From assembly GCF_003265705.1 (NCBI RefSeq), contig NW_020312848.1:55595707-55659706 (forward strand): DNA of 64,000 nt, read 5' to 3'. Under the pieces are notes generated by a model, which worked only from the letters and a program-made list of their open reading frames with translations, had not been told where the DNA came from and ran no database searches. This document shows, one piece after another, positions 59,961 to 64,000 of the stretch (the stretch's first letter is position 1; each line of letters opens with the position of its first letter). Position numbers and translations under genes: made by a program. This stretch comes from Callorhinus ursinus (taxonomy: Eukaryota; Chordata; Mammalia; Carnivora; Otariidae).

Positions 59961-61956
59961 AGCCTGCCTGACAGAATTGCAGCCGTCTGCCAGGGCTTAC
60001 CATGAGACATGGGGGCTTCTGTTAGCCTTTGCTGACCATGCTCATAGGAACTGGTCATCTCTTCACTTTGCTTCCACCACATTTTATTTTTATCTTTATT
60101 TTGGCATATATCAAAGCCCTCTGAGTATTCTGCTTCTCTTTCCCTATGCCTCTCCCCCCTGCTTCCTTCCCATTGCATGCCTGAGTCCTTCAGGGTAGGA
60201 CAGTGGCACCCTGGTGGCCCCAGGGCTGTGACTGCCCAATACCTATCTCAGGGCTCCACACTGAGTCTGCCGTCAGAAAATGGATGTCAAATTGAATCTG
60301 CTGAGGAAATCTGAAATTCTTCTTTAAGTAACTGAATGTCTCCTGTGAGTGAAAAGACAATAGGATTACATTACTGAATGTCTTTCTTTGCCCCTTTTCC
60401 CAATGGCAGCCACATTTTAAACCTTCTAAGAAAAATCATATCCAAATAATTAAGTAAATCCAGGAACATTCTTCTATTTACCAAAGAAAAAACATGTTCT
60501 ATGTATATATTTATTAAGAGTTGTATTTTTATCTCCTGTTTGAGGAGGACACAGATGCATCTCTCCTGAGCCTTCAGTAAGCAGGCGGTGGCACCTGGAT
60601 GGTCTCCTGGGGCCTGGAGGATTAGGCTAAACTCTTAAGTATCTGTCAGGCAGAACAAGCAAATTCCCAGAACACCAAGAGATATCATCACTGCTGCTTT
60701 GCATTGCCCACTGGGGCAGAAATGTGAAGACTGACAAGTGGATCTCAGGCCACATGAGAAATTCCTTTCAAAGAGAGGGGTGGAAGGACCCCCTGTCAGA
60801 CCACCCATATGCCTCGGACAGTGGCAAACATCAGAGGAATGACTAGGTCAGGAGGCAGCCCTGAAGAAAAATCCAAACCTTCCACACCTAAAGGAGACAA
60901 CAGCTTTGAGAAACCCAAGCCTCTTTTTCCTTCTCTTTGGCTTTCTTATTTCTACATGTTAAGTACACAGAGATCTGAGATTTCACTAGCTGGGAGGTGG
61001 TGACCATTAATATCCACTATTCCAACAGCAAAGAATTTCTTTGTACCTCAGAGGTGGTCTTTCATAGATCTCAGATCCCTTCTCCTCAGAAAAAAGAATA
61101 GGCAAAACATAGAAGTCTCTAGGGAGGATCAGACATCATTCATTTCACTGTTGATGTCTGTGCCAAGTGAAACAAATATCAGCTCCTTTTCCAGATGTGC
61201 TTCTTTCTCTCACCTCCTGTGAGAGGAGGTGGATTTACTATAACATGTATAAAAGTAAGACTTCTCCATTTGACTCCAAATAGTTTCCCTATCAACAAGC
61301 TAAGTGTAGGAAATCAGGATCATTCTTCAGCTAAGAATAGACAGGACTAGGAAGTAACCATCAAAAAAGGGTGATGATGTGTAATGAGAATTTTAGGTGT
61401 GACTGGTACCTAACATACAGCCAGGACCACAGTCCTAGCACGTTTAATATTTTATCAGTGACTGGAATGAACAGGTTAAGGGGACTCCCAACTTAAAAAT
61501 GACACCAATTACAATGACCTTGTTAACATCTGTGATAAAAATAACATCAAAGTGACTTTGACAAATACCAAAAACCCATAAAAATAAGATAAAAGTGAGA
61601 TACAAAGTGAGATAATGTTAAATGACTAGAAATAACAAACATAGATATTAAGTAGGAAACAAATGGGTAAATTTATGAAAAATAAGAAAATACCAGGAAA
61701 GGGCTGTCATTTCTGTGGGAGCTTATGATGTGGAAAACCAAGATGCTTGGTGAGTATAATGGATATGCTCATAATTCCACAGTCCCCAAGGGATCAAGAT
61801 CTCCAAGGTGATAATCACTATTGTAAATGTACCCTTAAATGAATCCAGCATGCTCCATTCCCCTTGGGCAATAGAGGATGCAAACTAAGTCTACCAGTTG
61901 TTCATAAACACTAAACATCTCAATAATTTAATGATAGTTTAAAGGAAGTATAATGG

Positions 61957-62159
61957 GGGTGCCTAGGTGGCTAAGTCAGTTAAGCATCTGCCTTTGGCTC
62001 AGGTCATGATCTGCGGGTCCTGGGGTGGAGTCCCACATCAGGCTCCCTGCTCAGCGGGGAGTTTGCTTCTCCTTCTACCCCTCCCCCCTGCTTATGCCCT
62101 CTCTCTCTCAAGCTCTCTCTCTCTCTCAAATAAATAAATGAAATCTTAAAAAAAAGAAT
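61957..62159 (+). mobile_element. CAN-SINE
   Basis: Head gggtgcctaggtggctaag, tail aataaataaatgaaatc. The perfect 16-bp duplication aaaggaagtataatgg lies at 61941-61956 and 62160-62175. Confidence 0.95.
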
Positions 62160-63057
62160 AAAGGAAGTATAATGGATGGAATCAAAAGGACAATGTAATG
62201 AGAAGAAATGTCACCTACAAGATTGTCTACTTCATTTGCTATTTGTCAGATTTATTAAGAATGGGTACCTATTTTGATCTTATGAGGGAAGTAGAGATGC
62301 TAGAAAGATCCTAAGGAATAACAAAAGGAAGGAGATAGGGATGAAGAGAAACTCTCAGGTATGGCTGAGGAGGGACTGCTTTGTCTGAACAATCCGTTAG
62401 AAGAGCTGGAAGGGAATGTGGCATGACAGTTGCCTTTAGGTATGCCAGGTTATTAAGAGACTTACAAGAAAAATACTGCTCTGACACAATCACCATTCGG
62501 GACAAGGAAAAAGGAGGAAGGGTTGTACACTTAGTTTAAAAAAAAAAAGTATTAGGTTACCTGGGAGAAGAAATTCCAAGTAATAATAATGGTTAATCCC
62601 AGGAATGTGTCATAGTTGTTTTAAAATGATTGTGTGTTAAATTCCTTGTCTATGTAACTTCTCAAATCCCTCTACCTCTACAATTACAATTAGGTGTATA
62701 ACAACACTGACATACAGTATCATAATTAAGCACCGGCATACATACAAACACTTCCCTCTATTCCATCAGGATACCTGGTTTGTTTTGCGGCAAAGAGGTG
62801 TTAGTATGGCATTGTTTTAAACAGTGGTTGAGAATGCAAGTGGTAAACATCTAAAAGTAGAACACTGCAAAATGCATGCATTGTATGTACCAAAAGGTCA
62901 GTATGAAACATTATCTTTATGGCAAGCCTGCCCATCCACTCCCTCCTACACATTATATATTCATACAATTTCTCAGCTTGAATAAACCCTTATTGTGATG
63001 TAAACCCATGAGAGAATATGGCTTCTGCAAAGGGTGGCTGTTTTTGTGACTTTCGAC

Positions 63058-63232
63058 CAGAGGTTCTTTACCCAAGCTGTAGATCATCTGGGGAACATTT
63101 TGAAATACTTTTGTGTCTATCCAATCCCTAGAAATTCTAACTGAACTGAACTATGATGGGGCCCAGGCCTACGTACTATGTTTTGTTTTGTTTTTGAAAG
63201 CTCCCCAGGTGATGCTAATGTAAGAGCTGGAA
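63058..63232 (+). mobile_element. MER5A-like hAT-Charlie fossil
   Basis: 'agaggttctttacccaagctgtagatcatctggggaac' at the left and 'gaaagctccccaggtgatgctaatgtaagagctgg' at the right, as in MER5A. Confidence 0.75.
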
Positions 63233-63799
63233 TTGAATCTGGTTTAGACTCTCAGTTAGAATTTCTTAATAATAAAAACATGTGCTATGATAAAACTTTC
63301 AGAACCATAAGGGCCACAGTGGGGAAATTATTACTTCTTTAGGTCCTCATCTTGGGGAGTCTTTAGCATTTTTATTGGAATATGGTATTGTCTCTCAAAT
63401 TCCAATTACAAAAAATACTTTCTGGGACTCTACTGTAGCAACTGCAAAAGACAGACTTTGTATGTGGGATAAATCTCATGTCACTTATGTAATCCAGCCC
63501 TATTGTTTCCCCTTTCCTTGCTTGTTCTTTCTATTCTCCCCAAGAGGAAGATCATCTGGTTAGAGTGTCATCCCTTTTCCCCCTTTTTCTACCTGGGTTC
63601 ATGGCTCAGGCATACTAAAGTGGAGCTAACGACATGCACTAGTTTTTCTCCTAATGGTTGCAGAGGCTATAGGAAGCTTCAGTGGACCTAGGGACAGGCA
63701 GGTCTCCTTCATTTCTCCAGTGCCTGGCGCAGAGAAGAGACCTCAAGTCACTAAGAAGTGCTTTACTGATGCCAATCACTCTTCACAGCAGATGGGGAA

Positions 63800-63975
63800 A
63801 CTGAGCCTCAGAAGAAATCTGAATTCTAGCCCTCTCGGTCACTGACCTCAAGTGGTACCTTGGGCCTTGGAAAAGTCACTTGGACCCTTGGACAGCAGTT
63901 TCTTCACCTATAGCAATCAAGAAGAGACTAGATGGTCCCTAAGTTGCTTTCATTTCTAAAATTCTGTGATCTGTT
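63800..63975 (+). repeat. MIR fragment
   Basis: Forward MIR-like: 'ggccttggaaaagtcacttggacccttggacagcagtttcttcacctatag'. Confidence 0.5.
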
Positions 63976-64000
63976 TGACCAGTATTCATAAAAAAGTGGA

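Larger units (their letters stand above)
49905..64000 (+). other. CAV1: CAV1 intron 2 (5' part, runs off the window)
   Basis: Starts at donor gtaagg and continues to the right edge with no caveolin exon 3. It holds MER3-like, L1 3'-end, L2-like, MER5A-like and MIR fragments, a diverged duplicated segment (54246-54425 and 55516-55703), and only two SINEs, both after 59,600. Stretches 49,930-52,150, 56,590-58,380, 59,000-59,600, 60,000-61,930 and 62,180-63,050 show nothing I can name. Confidence 0.9.

Noticed and set aside
49905..64000. Search for CAV1 exon 3
   Set aside because: I looked for coding sequence of the FEDVIAEP signature and the hairpin on both strands after exon 2 and did not find it. 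The only such exon in the window is CAV2 exon 2.

Overview
This window is nuclear DNA from a mammal of order Carnivora, most likely an arctoid (bear, seal, mustelid or relative). The main evidence is about 29 tRNA-Lys-derived carnivore SINEs (CAN-SINE/SINEC type: a head like ggcgcctgggtggctcag, a CT-rich middle and an AATAAA-rich tail) plus an L1 with a carnivore-type 3' UTR. The species cannot be named from sequence alone. Genes are split by GT-AG introns, and most of the DNA is repeats and unannotated intergenic or intronic sequence.

Layout: 1-24,800 is intergenic, made of SINEs, nested L1 remnants, MaLR LTRs, L2, MIR and MER elements and microsatellites, with no credible gene. A GC-rich, TATA-less promoter with Sp1-type boxes at about 24,830-25,206 leads into CAV2 (caveolin-2), complete on the + strand in three coding exons (25207-25356, 25682-25869, 30795-30945; 162 residues plus stop). 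Its 3' UTR contains a SINE. About 32,200-48,000 is the CAV2-CAV1 intergenic spacer. A second CpG-rich promoter leads into CAV1 (caveolin-1), also on the + strand. Exon 1 (codons 1-10, 48292-48321) and exon 2 (codons 11-65, 49740-49904) are present. The third coding exon, with most of the scaffolding domain and the membrane hairpin, lies beyond the right edge, so the last 14 kb is CAV1 intron 2.

The two genes are paralogues in the head-to-tail order known from other mammals. Their products hetero-oligomerise to form caveolae, with CAV1 needed for CAV2 to leave the Golgi. No new biological system is evident. The points most worth a second look are a poly(A)-only insertion with target-site duplications, an upstream ORF that overlaps the CAV1 start and depends on an 18-base C run, a 13.5-kb SINE-free interval around CAV1, a diverged duplicated segment in CAV1 intron 2, and a SINE in the CAV2 3' UTR.
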